Shown here: piece after piece, positions 7,627 to 16,723 of the stretch | How positions within the stretch are numbered: position 1 is the stretch's first letter | How the letters are laid out: each line of letters begins with the position of its first letter | DNA from: Sphingobium sp. BYY-5 | Lineage (GTDB): Bacteria > Pseudomonadota > Alphaproteobacteria > Sphingomonadales > Sphingomonadaceae | Direction of reading: 5' to 3' | Assembly: GCF_022758885.1 (NCBI RefSeq) | Contig: NZ_JALEBH010000001.1 | Location: 1,488,001-1,552,000 of the forward strand | DNA length: 64,000 bases | The notes under the pieces: model-generated | The model's database searches: none | Seen by the model: only the letters and a program-made list of their open reading frames with translations | Told to the model about the DNA's origin: nothing | Made by a program: the position numbers and the translations under genes

Positions 7627-9030
7627 TCACCACTCATAGGCCTTGGGCAATGCGCCTTCGGTCGGCGTGGCGTAGCGGTCGCGCAGCTTCGTCTGGCGAT
7701 TGTCGATCGGCTGCTGGACGCCGTCGATCCACACCGCGACCGGGGCGGACGTCATTTCCAGCGGGTCGCCGTCCCATATCACCACGTCGCCCGCCTTGCC
7801 CGGCTTGAGCGAGCCGATCCGGTCGCCCAGCCCCATCGCCTCGGCCGGGGCGGATGTGATGGTGCGCAGTGCCTGACCCCAGCTAAGGCCGGTCGCGCCC
7901 GGCACCTTGTTCAGCGCCACCATATTGCCCGCCTGTTGGGTGGCGAGGCGGAGCTGCAACCCTTCGTCACGGTCCATCAGGCCCATGGAAACCGCGACGC
8001 CCGCCTTCACCATGCGGCCGACATTGCTCTGGGTCGCGGCCAGCTTTTCGAAGCTGGAGGGCAGGTCGTCGAGGCCGCCTGCGATCACCGGCACCTTGGC
8101 GGCGGCGATCTGGCTCGCCACCATCCAGCCTTCGGCCGCGCCCGCCAGGATCAGCTTGAGCGCCGGGAAATCCTGCCGCAACGCCAGCACGGCCAATATG
8201 TCGCGCGCGCTTTCGGCATGGACCATCAGCGGCATGGCGCCGGTGACGACCGGGACCAATGCCTGCGCATCGACGCGGTTGAGCAGCGCATCCTTCGACC
8301 GGCCGTCATAGCTGGCGGGCGCCTTCGCATAATCCTGCGCCTCGCGCAGCATCATCTTGAAGGTCAGGATCGCCGCGGCGCGGCTGCCGCCCGCTTCCTC
8401 CGCGCCGGTCTCGCCCATTTCCACATATTGGAAGGCCCGCGCCTTGGTGATCGGGTTCATGTCCGCGCCCAGGTCCACCACCGCGCCCTGCCCGGCGAAG
8501 ATGCCGGTGCCGGTGGCGGGCACGACCACCGCGCGGGTGACGCCGGCGGTGCGGCTGACCGCGATCGGGTTCGCCAGCGGATTGATCGCCGGGGCAATGT
8601 CGATCGCCGCCGAAAAGGGCGATCGCGCGCTGCTGTCATTGGTCTGCCTGACCCCCGGCACCTCGACCAGCCCGACGCGGGAATAGCCCGAAACCAGGCC
8701 TGGCGTCACCCATTTGCCGCTGGCGTCGATGGTCTTGGCCCCGGCCGGCACCGCGACACCCACGCCGGCCGCGACGACCTTGCCCGCGGTGATGACGACC
8801 GTGCCGTTCCGGACGGGTTCCGAACCGTCGCCAATGGCCAGCGTCGCCCCGGTGATGGCGATGGACTGGGCGAGCGCTGGGGTGGCGGTCGAAAGACACA
8901 AGGCCACCACTAACGCCGTTCGGTTCGAGCAGCTTCGAGCAAAGCCGAGAAGCGTCTGTCGAGAACTGTACCTGGCACCTGTTCTCGACAGGCTCGAACC
9001 GAACGGAATCTTGTGGGCGATCTTCCTCAT
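7627..9030 (-). CDS. Amidohydrolase-family protein with degenerate metal site
   Basis: 467 residues; last gene of the POT-amidohydrolase operon. The ATG overlaps the upstream stop as ATGA, which fixes the start. The fold is that of the imidazolonepropionase/dipeptidase-like amidohydrolases ('SGKWVTPGLV', 'MVHAES', 'LKPGKAGDVVIWDGDPLE'). However, the HxH that the neighbouring paralogue has in 'IHSHLG' is replaced by 'GYSRVG' here, so two metal ligands are Tyr116 and Arg118. The protein may be a non-catalytic partner of its paralogue. A 90-bp repeat inserts 30 residues between a basic start (MRKIAHK) and the hydrophobic signal core (ALVVALCLSTATPALA). Confidence 0.85.
   Translation of the reverse strand: MRKIAHKIPFGSSLSRTGARYSSRQTLLGFARSCSNRTALVVALCLSTATPALAQSIAITGATLAIGDGSEPVRNGTVVITAGKVVAAGVGVAVPAGAKTIDASGKWVTPGLVSGYSRVGLVEVPGVRQTNDSSARSPFSAAIDIAPAINPLANPIAVSRTAGVTRAVVVPATGTGIFAGQGAVVDLGADMNPITKARAFQYVEMGETGAEEAGGSRAAAILTFKMMLREAQDYAKAPASYDGRSKDALLNRVDAQALVPVVTGAMPLMVHAESARDILAVLALRQDFPALKLILAGAAEGWMVASQIAAAKVPVIAGGLDDLPSSFEKLAATQSNVGRMVKAGVAVSMGLMDRDEGLQLRLATQQAGNMVALNKVPGATGLSWGQALRTITSAPAEAMGLGDRIGSLKPGKAGDVVIWDGDPLEMTSAPVAVWIDGVQQPIDNRQTKLRDRYATPTEGALPKAYEW
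8917..9006. repeat. 90-bp palindromic repeat inserted in a signal-peptide coding region
   Basis: Perfect 15-bp terminal arms CCGTTCGGTTCGAGC (8917-8931 region) and GCTCGAACCGAACGG (8992-9006), with an inner pair TGTCGAGAAC / GTTCTCGACA. Its length is a multiple of three, so the amidohydrolase frame is kept. Confidence 0.85.
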
Positions 9031-10436
9031 TTCACGTCTCCCGCGCCGATCTGGCCCAGTTCGAAGTCGCTCACCGACCGCAGCTTCGGGTTGGAACTGT
9101 CATAGAGCAGCGCCCCGTCGACCCACACCTTCTCAGGCCTTGTATAGGTGCTGAAAGGATTGCCGTTCCACAGCACGACGTCGGCCATCTTGCCGACCTT
9201 CAGGCTGCCGGTCTGGTCTGCGATCCCCATGGCGCGCGCCGGGTTGATGGCGAGCCAGGTCCAGGCGACCTCGTCGGGAATGTTGATCCCCATGCGCCGC
9301 CCCGCGCCCAGCGCCTTGGCCGCTTCCTGGTTCAGCCGCTGGATGCCGTTTTCGTCATCCGAATGGACGATGGCGCAGGCGCCCGCCTGCTGCACCAGCG
9401 GGATATTCTCCTTGATGCCGTCATAGGCTTCCATCTTGAAGCCGTACCAGTCGCCCCACATGGCCGAACAGATGCCGTTCTCGCGCAGCAGGTCGGCGAT
9501 CTTATAGGCTTCGACCGCGTGGTGGAATGCCGTGACCTTGTAGCCGAACTCCTTCGACATATCGATGACATTGGCCATCTCGTCCGCGCGGTAGCAATGA
9601 TTGTGGACCAGGATCTTGCCCTCCAGCACATCGGCCAGCGTCTCCATGCCCAGGTCGCGGGTCTGCTCTTTCCCGGCGGCGCGCTTCTTCTGATATTCGC
9701 GCGCCTTGATCCAGGTCTGGCGATCGACCGCGATATTGCCCATGCGGGTGGAGGGTTCACGGCCCTTGGAACCGTAGACGCGCTTGGGGTTCTCGCCGCA
9801 CGCCATTTTCAGGCCATAGGGCGCGCCGGGGAACTTCATCCCCTGCTGGGTGCGGGCCGGGACATTCTTCACCGTCACACTGCGCCCGCCGATCAGATTG
9901 CCCGAACCGGGCAGTATCTGGAGCGTGGTGACGCCGCCATTGGCCAGCGCGCGGCCGAAGCCTGGGTCCTGCGGCCAGATGCTATGTTCGGCCCAGACAT
10001 GGGGCGTCACCGGCGACGTCATCTCATTACCGTCCGACAGCGCATCGACGCTGGGCGATGCATAGACTCCCAGATGGCTGTGAATGTCGATCACGCCCGG
10101 CGTCAGATATTTGCCGGTGCCGTCGAACACCGCGACATCGGCCGGGATCGGCGTGTCGGGGCCGCCGATGGCGACGACCTTACCCTCCGACAGGAAGACG
10201 ACGCCATTGTCGATGCGGCCCCCTTCCCCGTCGAAAATGGTCGCGCCACGGATCACCGTGGGACGGCCGGGATAGGCTTTGTAGGTGGAAGGATAGGGAT
10301 TGTCCGGCTCTGCCGATGGTCCCTGATTCTGGCCCTGCGACGCGGGCGCCGCCTCCTTGTCCTTCTTCGCGATCGCCGGTCCGCTCACGCCCGCCAGGAG
10401 CGCAAGGGCCAGCAGCGCACGGCCGCCTGTTCTCAT
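9027..10436 (-). CDS. Exported metal-dependent amidohydrolase
   Basis: 469 residues; start at 10436 overlaps the transporter stop as ATGA. The signal peptide ends near 'SGPAIAKK'. Metal ligands are present: H119 and H121 in 'DIHSHLG', later histidines in 'ILVHNHCYRADE' and 'VTAFHHAVEAYK', and an Asp in 'VHSDDENG'. The C-terminus has 'GSLKVGKMADVVLWNGNPF'. This is the imidazolonepropionase-like/Xaa-Pro dipeptidase-like branch often found beside peptide transporters. It probably hydrolyses small amides or dipeptides in the periplasm, with products taken up by the POT transporter. The downstream gene is a paralogue without the HxH. A much longer open frame across 10436-11870 is a frame-shifted shadow of the transporter. 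Confidence 0.87.
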   Translation of the reverse strand: MRTGGRALLALALLAGVSGPAIAKKDKEAAPASQGQNQGPSAEPDNPYPSTYKAYPGRPTVIRGATIFDGEGGRIDNGVVFLSEGKVVAIGGPDTPIPADVAVFDGTGKYLTPGVIDIHSHLGVYASPSVDALSDGNEMTSPVTPHVWAEHSIWPQDPGFGRALANGGVTTLQILPGSGNLIGGRSVTVKNVPARTQQGMKFPGAPYGLKMACGENPKRVYGSKGREPSTRMGNIAVDRQTWIKAREYQKKRAAGKEQTRDLGMETLADVLEGKILVHNHCYRADEMANVIDMSKEFGYKVTAFHHAVEAYKIADLLRENGICSAMWGDWYGFKMEAYDGIKENIPLVQQAGACAIVHSDDENGIQRLNQEAAKALGAGRRMGINIPDEVAWTWLAINPARAMGIADQTGSLKVGKMADVVLWNGNPFSTYTRPEKVWVDGALLYDSSNPKLRSVSDFELGQIGAGDVK

Positions 10437-11959
10437 CGTGCGATGTCCCCCTTTTTCGTATCGATTTGCTTGGTATGCATCAAGCGCTTGACCAGCGGCG
10501 CCACCGCCATGACGGCGATGCCGAACCCGACCGACCACCAGCCGATACTGTCGAACACGGCCAGCATGGCGTCGCGCGACGCGACGCCTTCCGCATTGCC
10601 GGTCGCTGCGGAAATCACGCCTGCGGCATATTCGCCCAGCGCCATGGCCAGGAACCAGATGCCCATCATCAACCCCACCATGCGCGACGGCGCCAGGCTC
10701 GACATGGCCGAAAGCCCCACGGGCGACAGGCACAGCTCGCCGATCGTGTGGCAGAGATAGAGGAGGAAGATGAAGAGTATCGGCGTCAACGTTCCGGGCG
10801 CGCCGGTGCCCGCGTCCAGGACCAGGAAACCCACGCCCACCAGGACGATGGCGATGCCGAACTTGGCGGGGGTCGACGGTTCCCACCCGCGTCTGGCGAG
10901 CCATATCCATAGGCCCGCCATCACCGGCCCGAAGATCAGGATATAGGCCGCGTTCAGCGACTGGAAGACGGAGGCAGGCACATCGACGCCCAGCATCGTC
11001 CGGTCGGTATAGCGGTCGGCGAACAGGTTGAGCGAAGAGCCGGTCTGTTCGTAGAGGCCCCAGAAAATGGGGTTGATGACCAGCAGGAAGAGCGCGGCGA
11101 GCATCCGGTGCCGGTCCGCCCCGTGCAGCCGCCCGAACGCTTCCCACAATATATAGCCGACCATCAACGGCCCCGCGATGCCCAGGCCCCAGCCGACGAT
11201 GTTGTGATTCTGGATCAGGAACCAGCAGACCGGGATCGCCAGCAGGCTGAGGAGATAGACCAGCCACTCCCGGCTGATGAGGCCGCCAACCTTCTCCGCC
11301 AGGCGGACGGGATCGGCCGGCTCCCCCTTGCCCTGCAACATCGGCTTGCAGAAGGCGAAGCCCAGCGCGCCGGCGGTCATGCCGACCGAAGCGGCGCCGA
11401 AGCCCCAGTGCCAGCCCCATACCTGGCCCAGATAGCCGCAGATGATGGGGCCAATGGTGCCACCCACATTGATGCCCATGTAGAAGATCGTATAGGCCGG
11501 GTCGCGGCGCATGTCGTCGCGGGGATAGAGTTGGCCCACCAGCGCGGAGGCGCTGGACTTGAGGAAGCCGGTGCCGGTGATGACGGTGGCGAGGCCCAGC
11601 CAGAACAGGCCCAGCCCCATCGATCCCGCATTGTCGCTTTCCATCCCCAGGATGAGGTGGCCGATGGCGATGACGATGCCCCCGAACAGCACCGCCTTGC
11701 GCTGCCCCAGATAACGGTCGGCCAGATAGCCGCCCATCAGCGGCGAAATATAGATGAGCGACATATAGGCGCCATAGGCGTAGCTGGCGTCGCGGTCGGA
11801 AAAGAGGAAATGCTGCGTCAGGTAGAAAATCAGCAGCGCGCGCATTCCATAGAAGGAAAAACGTTCCCACATCTCCACGAAGAAGAGCAGGAACAGCCCG
11901 CGCGGATGGCCGAGCCAGCTTTTGCCAGCCTCCGCCGGATCGGTGATTGCGGTCGCCAT
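10433..11959 (-). CDS. POT/PTR2-family proton-dependent oligopeptide transporter
   Basis: 508 residues from an ATG with a GGGGG ribosome site, preferred over a GTG/ATG 15 bases upstream. The N-terminal 'EMWERFSFYGMR' is the ExxERFxYG proton-coupling motif of POT carriers, followed by 'LIYISPLMGGYLADRYLGQRKAV' and the PTR2 signature 'FYMGINVGGTIGP'. About 12-14 membrane segments are visible. It imports di- and tripeptides with protons across the inner membrane. It is the first gene of a three-gene operon; both following amidohydrolases overlap by ATGA, so uptake and hydrolysis are probably linked. Confidence 0.92.
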   Translation of the reverse strand: MATAITDPAEAGKSWLGHPRGLFLLFFVEMWERFSFYGMRALLIFYLTQHFLFSDRDASYAYGAYMSLIYISPLMGGYLADRYLGQRKAVLFGGIVIAIGHLILGMESDNAGSMGLGLFWLGLATVITGTGFLKSSASALVGQLYPRDDMRRDPAYTIFYMGINVGGTIGPIICGYLGQVWGWHWGFGAASVGMTAGALGFAFCKPMLQGKGEPADPVRLAEKVGGLISREWLVYLLSLLAIPVCWFLIQNHNIVGWGLGIAGPLMVGYILWEAFGRLHGADRHRMLAALFLLVINPIFWGLYEQTGSSLNLFADRYTDRTMLGVDVPASVFQSLNAAYILIFGPVMAGLWIWLARRGWEPSTPAKFGIAIVLVGVGFLVLDAGTGAPGTLTPILFIFLLYLCHTIGELCLSPVGLSAMSSLAPSRMVGLMMGIWFLAMALGEYAAGVISAATGNAEGVASRDAMLAVFDSIGWWSVGFGIAVMAVAPLVKRLMHTKQIDTKKGDIAR

Positions 11960-12122
11960 CGGACCCCCTTGCATAATATTTTTTGTGCCGGCCGTCGAAC
12001 GCGGCGGCGTGATGGCGCGGACCCTAGAGCGGAATGGCGGCGCGAGTCAAAGCGCGCCTGGAGCGATCGGAATCGTGCCTTGCCCCTTGCGCCCGGCGCG
12101 GTCGCAGCCCATCTGGCAACCG

Positions 12123-12701
12123 ATGTTCAACGACCGTTCCAGCCCGCTCGCCCTGCTTCAGACCCGCCGTTCCGGCAAGCCCCGCGACCTCGTCGCGCCC
12201 GGCCCCGACGACGGCCAGTTGCGGCAGATATTGGACGTTGCGCTGCGCACGCCCGACCATGGCAAGCTGGCGCCCTGGCGCTTCGTGATCGTGCCGCTGG
12301 AAAAGCGGGCGGCGCTGGGCGATTTGCTGGAAACGGCCTATCGCGCCGAAAAGCCCGACGCCGGACGGCTGGAGATCGAGGCGATGCACCAGTTCGCGCA
12401 TCAGGCGCCGGTCCTGGTGGTAGCGCTCTCCGCGCCGGTCGCGGGCAGCAAGATCCCGGTCTGGGAACAGGAATTGTCGGCGGGCGCGGCGATCATGAAC
12501 CTGCTTCATGCCACCCATGCGCTGGGTTTTGCCGGCGGCTGGCTCACCGGCTGGCCGAGCTATAATGAAGATGTGCGCGCCGCCTTCGGTCGGGAGGGCG
12601 AGAAGATCGCCGGCTTCGTCTTCATCGGGACTCCGGGCAAACCGCAGGAAGAACGGCCCCGGCCAGATTATGACGCGACCATATCCGTTTGGGACAGATA
12701 A
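12123..12701 (+). CDS. Nitroreductase family protein (YdjA-like)
   Basis: 192 residues from an ATG at 12123. 'LLQTRRSGKPRDL' at the start and 'ALRTPDHGKLAPWRFVIV' are the FMN-binding signatures of small single-domain nitroreductases such as YdjA; 'GAAIMNLLHATHALGFAGGWLTGW' and 'GFVFIGTP' complete the fold. It is a probable cytoplasmic FMN-dependent NAD(P)H oxidoreductase. The GntR-type gene follows 71 bp later on the same strand and may be co-transcribed. Confidence 0.88.
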   Translation: MFNDRSSPLALLQTRRSGKPRDLVAPGPDDGQLRQILDVALRTPDHGKLAPWRFVIVPLEKRAALGDLLETAYRAEKPDAGRLEIEAMHQFAHQAPVLVVALSAPVAGSKIPVWEQELSAGAAIMNLLHATHALGFAGGWLTGWPSYNEDVRAAFGREGEKIAGFVFIGTPGKPQEERPRPDYDATISVWDR

Positions 12702-12772
12702 TTACGCAGACAAAAGGACTTACGCAATGTCATGGGTTGACCCCCATGGCTGTATTATGGCACTGATGCACC

Positions 12773-13117
12773 ATGGCTGACGAATCCAAACCCGTCTATC
12801 TCCGCCTGCGGGAGATCATTGCCGCCTCCATCCTGGATGGGGAATTTTCCGATGGCGACCTGCTCCCCTCGGTGCGCGCCTTCGCGGCGGCGCAGGGGGC
12901 CAATCCGCTGACGGTGGCCAAGGCTTATCAGAGCTTTCAGGATGACGGTCTGGTGGTGGTGAAACGCGGTGTCGGCATGTTCGTCGCCGACGGCGCCACC
13001 CGCCGCCTGCGCAGCGCCGAACGCGAACGTTTCCTGGAAACAATATGGCCCCCGGTCGCGGCGCAGATCAAGCGGCTGGGCCTGCGGATCGACGAACTGG
13101 ACCTGGCGAAGGCCTGA
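12773..13117 (+). CDS. GntR-family regulator, YtrA-like (short)
   Basis: 114 residues. An N-terminal winged helix ('PVYLRLREIIAASILDGEF', 'LPSVRAFAAAQGANPLTVAKAYQ', 'VVKRGVGMFVA') is followed by only about 40 residues, as in the YtrA subfamily that usually controls ABC exporters. No such exporter is adjacent, and the nearest gene is the upstream nitroreductase. The ligand-sensing domain is absent. Convergent with the TPR gene, with a palindromic repeat between. Confidence 0.85.
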   Translation: MADESKPVYLRLREIIAASILDGEFSDGDLLPSVRAFAAAQGANPLTVAKAYQSFQDDGLVVVKRGVGMFVADGATRRLRSAERERFLETIWPPVAAQIKRLGLRIDELDLAKA

Positions 13118-13143
13118 ATTTCTTCATCCCCCCTGTATGTATC

Positions 13144-13282
13144 ATCCTCCCCTGTAAGGGGAGGTGGCTGGCGAAGCCAGACGGAGGGGTGTCACCCCAT
13201 CGATAGCGGGACACCCCTCCACCACTTCGTGGTCCCCTTCAGCAGAGTCACGTGCCTCTGCTGAACCTTACAGGGGAGGATT
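13144..13282. repeat. Interspersed palindromic repeat, copy B (CCTCCCC family)
   Basis: ATCCTCCCCTGTAAGGGGAGG at the left, internal arms 'GACGGAGGGGTGTC' and 'GGGACACCCCTCCACCAC', and CTTACAGGGGAGGAT at the right. It lies between the convergent GntR and TPR genes. Confidence 0.78.
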
Positions 13283-13315
13283 TTCGCACAGCCCGCTCTG
13301 CTCGCAATCACGAAT

Positions 13316-15355
13316 TTACAGCGCCGCCAGCGCGTCCATAGCTTCCCGACGTCCGTCAAACCCCGCCACCGCCGCCGCGCGGCCCAGCGCCAGCTTCGCC
13401 TCCCCCTTGCGTCCCGCCGCAATATAGGCCTGCCCCAGATGCATCTGGAGCGCGGGCGCGCCCGGCGCCAGCGCCACTGCCTTTTCCAGCAGATCGACGG
13501 CGGCCGGTCCCTTCTCACCGGTACGCAGCAGCACCCAGCCGAGCATGTCGGCGGTCATCGGGTTGCCGGGCATCAGCCGATAGGCATGGGCGGCATAGGC
13601 GCGCGCGGTCGTGCGATCCCCGCTTTCCAGCGCCGCGCGGGCGAGGTCGGCCATCAGCACCGCGTCATTGTCGCCGATCCGGGCGCGGACGGCGCGCAGC
13701 ATCCGCAGCGCACTGCGCCAGTCCTGCGCCTGGGCGGCAATATCGGCGGCAAGGCGCTGCGCCTCCACGTCATTGGGGTTCTGCGCCAGAAAAATCTGCA
13801 CCACCTGAGCGGCGCGGGCGGGGTTGCCCGCCCTGCCCCAGGCGGCGGCAAGGCGCAGCGCGGCGTCCCGGTCGAAACGGATATTGGCGGCGCTCTCATA
13901 GGCGCGCGCGGCGTCCCTTGGCTGGCTCGCCGCGCCCAACGCATCCCCCAGGATCAGCCAGGCGGCAGGCGCGCCGGGATTGGCGCGGCTGAGCAGCCGG
14001 GCGCGCGCAACGGCATCACCCGCCCGGCCGGTGCTGAGCAGCGCACGGATATAGGGGATATTGCCGCGTGCGGTTGTGGCGTCGGCAGGCGCGGGACCGT
14101 TCGCCAGCATGGCGTCATGCGGGCTGGCGAACGGATCGGCGGCCGCGCGAACCGGCCAGTCGGCGCGGGCGAGCATGTCGGCGGCCATGGCGCGATTGCC
14201 CATGCCCTCCTGCGCACGGGCGGCCAGCGTCAGCGCATAGGGATCGGCGTCCCGCTGGGCGACGATCGGCGCGATCGTGGCGGCGGCCGTGGCGAAATCA
14301 CCGTTCAGATAATAGGCCCGGCCCAGCAGGATGCGGGCGGTGCGGTTGTCCGGCTGCGCATCGACCAGCGGCGCGAGCGCATCGGTGGCGAGCACCGCAT
14401 TGCCATCCTCCAGATGCAGCACGCCGCGCAGCAACTGCGTCGCCGGCTCGCTATCCAGCCGCCCGCGCGTGCGATCCAGCAGGGCACGAGCCAGATCCGC
14501 CTTGCCCGCTCGCGCCGCCATCACCGCCTGGATCATCCAGGCGCGCGGGTTGGACGGATCGAGCGCCAGGATACGGCGCGACAGGCTGAGCGCCTTGCTC
14601 GCCTGTCCCGCATCGGCAAGCGTCGCGGCATATTGCTCCAGCGCGGGCAGGGAATCCGGATTGGCAGCCAGCGCGCGATCGAACCAGGGCAAGGCGGCGG
14701 TCAGGCCATATTGGGCGCGGATCAACTCGCCGCGCAGGGTCAGCCCCCTGGCATTGGCCGGCGCGATCGCCACCGCCCGGTCGGCGGCCTGGATCGCCCC
14801 CGCCTGGTCGCCGGTCGCCAGGCGGAACCGGCTGAGGTCGATCCAGTTTTCCGCATCATCGGGGGCGATCGCCAGGGCCCGCTCCAGCGCCGCCCGCGCG
14901 CTGTCCGGATCACCCTTCGCCAGAGAGGCGCGCGCGACCACACGCGCCGCCTCGACGGCGGATGCCTGCGGCACGTCCGGTGCCTGCGCCTCGCGCAGCG
15001 CGCCGTCCAGATCGCCCTGCAACAACAGTGCCTGCGCCATCACGGCACGGCTTTGAGCAGCGGGCCAGCCAAGCGCGCGGGCGCGTTCCACTTCCGCCTG
15101 CGCACCGGCGCCGTCGCCCAGTTCGGCCAGCGCGCGCGCCTGCGCGGCATGGGCCTGCGCCCGGCCGGGATGGCGCTTGATCGCATTCATCAATTCGACC
15201 CGCGCGCTGCGGGCGTCCCCCTTGTCCAGCGCGGCGAGGCCACGGGCCAGCGCCGCACTGCCGTCCCGCTCATGCGCGCGCCATTGCCACAGGCCCGCGC
15301 CGCCCAGCAGCAAGGCCGCCGCACCGGTTAGCAGGAAGAGGCGGGACCGGCGCAT
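13316..15355 (-). CDS. TPR-repeat protein of the PEP-CTERM/exopolysaccharide system (PrsT-like)
   Basis: 679 residues with one N-terminal membrane segment (residues 5-24) and no lipobox Cys, then about a dozen or more tetratricopeptide repeats to the C-terminus ('A-x-G-x-x-A-x-A' periodicity, e.g. 'KGDPDSARAALERALAIAPDDA'). It resembles the PEP-CTERM-associated TPR proteins (TIGR02917) though it is shorter than the usual 850-930 residues. It begins 3 nt after the prsR stop, so it is translationally linked to PrsR/PrsK. Likely a periplasmic scaffold for polysaccharide export or protein sorting. Confidence 0.8.
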   Translation of the reverse strand: MRRSRLFLLTGAAALLLGGAGLWQWRAHERDGSAALARGLAALDKGDARSARVELMNAIKRHPGRAQAHAAQARALAELGDGAGAQAEVERARALGWPAAQSRAVMAQALLLQGDLDGALREAQAPDVPQASAVEAARVVARASLAKGDPDSARAALERALAIAPDDAENWIDLSRFRLATGDQAGAIQAADRAVAIAPANARGLTLRGELIRAQYGLTAALPWFDRALAANPDSLPALEQYAATLADAGQASKALSLSRRILALDPSNPRAWMIQAVMAARAGKADLARALLDRTRGRLDSEPATQLLRGVLHLEDGNAVLATDALAPLVDAQPDNRTARILLGRAYYLNGDFATAAATIAPIVAQRDADPYALTLAARAQEGMGNRAMAADMLARADWPVRAAADPFASPHDAMLANGPAPADATTARGNIPYIRALLSTGRAGDAVARARLLSRANPGAPAAWLILGDALGAASQPRDAARAYESAANIRFDRDAALRLAAAWGRAGNPARAAQVVQIFLAQNPNDVEAQRLAADIAAQAQDWRSALRMLRAVRARIGDNDAVLMADLARAALESGDRTTARAYAAHAYRLMPGNPMTADMLGWVLLRTGEKGPAAVDLLEKAVALAPGAPALQMHLGQAYIAAGRKGEAKLALGRAAAVAGFDGRREAMDALAAL

Positions 15356-15358
15356 GGC

Positions 15359-16723
15359 TCAGTTCTGCATCTGATATTGCTTGAGCAAATCGTAGAGCGT
15401 CGGGCGGCTGATCCCCAATATCTTCGCCGCGTTGGAGATATTGCCGCCGGTGCGGGCGATGGCGTGGCGGATGGCGCGGCGGTCGGCCATTTCGCGCGCG
15501 GCCTTGAGGTTCACCACGCAGGTCCCCTCCAGCCGGTCGTCGTCCAGATCAAGGTCGGCGGCGGTGATGAGCTTGCCGTCCGCCATGATGATCGCCCGCT
15601 TCATGCGGTTTTCCAGCTCGCGGACATTGCCGGGCCAGGCCCAGGCGTCGAGCGCGGCGAGCGCGTCCGGCGCAAGGCCTTTGACCTGCGGGTTCATATC
15701 GCGGGTGAAGCGCGTCAGGAAATGCCGCGCCAGCAGCGCCGGGTCGCCGGGCCGCTCCTTGAGCGCGGGGATGCGCACGACGATTTCAGCGAGACGATAA
15801 TAGAGATCCTCGCGGAAGCTGCTGGCCGCGATCATCTCCTCCAGATTCTGGTGGGTGGCGCAGACGATGCGGGTATCGACCGCAATGGGCTGACGCCCGC
15901 CGATCCGCTCGATCACCCGCTCTTGCAGGAAACGCAGCAGCTTCACTTGCAGGGGAAGCGGGATGTCGCCGACCTCGTCCAGGAAGAGCGTGCCGCCCTG
16001 CGCCTGTTCGATCTTGCCGGGCGTGGTCTTGATCGCGCCGGTAAACGCGCCCTTTTCATGCCCGAACAATTCGGATTCCAGCAGCGTCTCCGGAATGGCG
16101 GCGCAGTTGATCGCGACGAAGGCCTGCTTGCGGCGCGGGCTGGCGTCATGCAGCCCCTGCGCCAGCAATTCCTTGCCGGTGCCGCTCGCGCCCAGCAGCA
16201 GGACGGAAACGTCGGCATGGGCGACCCGCTCGATGGTGCGGGCGACCTTCATCATTTCGGGCGCGCCGGTGATGAGGCGGCCCAACACCCGACAATCGTC
16301 CGGCGCGGTCTCGGCGAGGCGCAAATTCTCCCGCTCCAGCGCATGAACGTGGAAGGCACGGCGAACGATCAGGCCCAGTTCGTCGATATCGACCGGTTTC
16401 TGGTAGAAATCATAGGCGCCGCCCGCGATCGCATCCAGCGCGCTTTCGCGCGCACCATGGCCGGACGCGACGATCACCTTGGTATCGGGCTTGACCTTCA
16501 GCATCTCCGCCAGCGTGGCGAACCCCTCGCTGGTGCCGTCGGGATCGGGCGGCAGCCCCAGGTCCAGCGTCACCACGTCGGGCGCCTCGGCGTGCAGCAT
16601 CTCGATCGCTTCCTGACGGTCGCCGGCGATGAAGAGCTGATAATCCTCATAGGCCCATCGCAATTGCCGTTGCAGGCCCGGATCATCCTCCACGATCAGC
16701 AATTTGGGGCGGATGTCGCTCAT
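15359..16723 (-). CDS. prsR: PrsR sigma-54-dependent response regulator (PEP-CTERM-box type)
   Basis: 454 residues: receiver domain (1-120, phospho-acceptor D54 in 'TLDLGLPPD', unusually followed by a PDPDGTSEG insertion), AAA+ domain (about 145-385, 'GASGTGKE' Walker A, 'GAFTGA' sigma-54 contact, 'GGTLFLDEVGD' Walker B), and a Fis-type HTH at the C-terminus ('NISNAAKILGISRPTLYDLL'). The GAFTGA loop is intact, so it should activate RpoN-dependent promoters. Its ATG shares one base with the prsK stop (TGATG). The architecture and neighbours match the PEP-CTERM-box regulator family TIGR02915. Confidence 0.92.
   Translation of the reverse strand: MSDIRPKLLIVEDDPGLQRQLRWAYEDYQLFIAGDRQEAIEMLHAEAPDVVTLDLGLPPDPDGTSEGFATLAEMLKVKPDTKVIVASGHGARESALDAIAGGAYDFYQKPVDIDELGLIVRRAFHVHALERENLRLAETAPDDCRVLGRLITGAPEMMKVARTIERVAHADVSVLLLGASGTGKELLAQGLHDASPRRKQAFVAINCAAIPETLLESELFGHEKGAFTGAIKTTPGKIEQAQGGTLFLDEVGDIPLPLQVKLLRFLQERVIERIGGRQPIAVDTRIVCATHQNLEEMIAASSFREDLYYRLAEIVVRIPALKERPGDPALLARHFLTRFTRDMNPQVKGLAPDALAALDAWAWPGNVRELENRMKRAIIMADGKLITAADLDLDDDRLEGTCVVNLKAAREMADRRAIRHAIARTGGNISNAAKILGISRPTLYDLLKQYQMQN

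Noticed and set aside
10436..11870. A 947-codon open frame on the minus strand running through the transporter and the amidohydrolase
   Set aside because: Only its last 469 codons are real (amidohydrolase); the first part is Arg/Gly/Pro-rich shadow sequence of the POT transporter in another frame.
12737..12758. TTGACC and TATTAT boxes before the GntR gene
   Set aside because: Spacing is only 10 bp, too short for a standard sigma-70 promoter.
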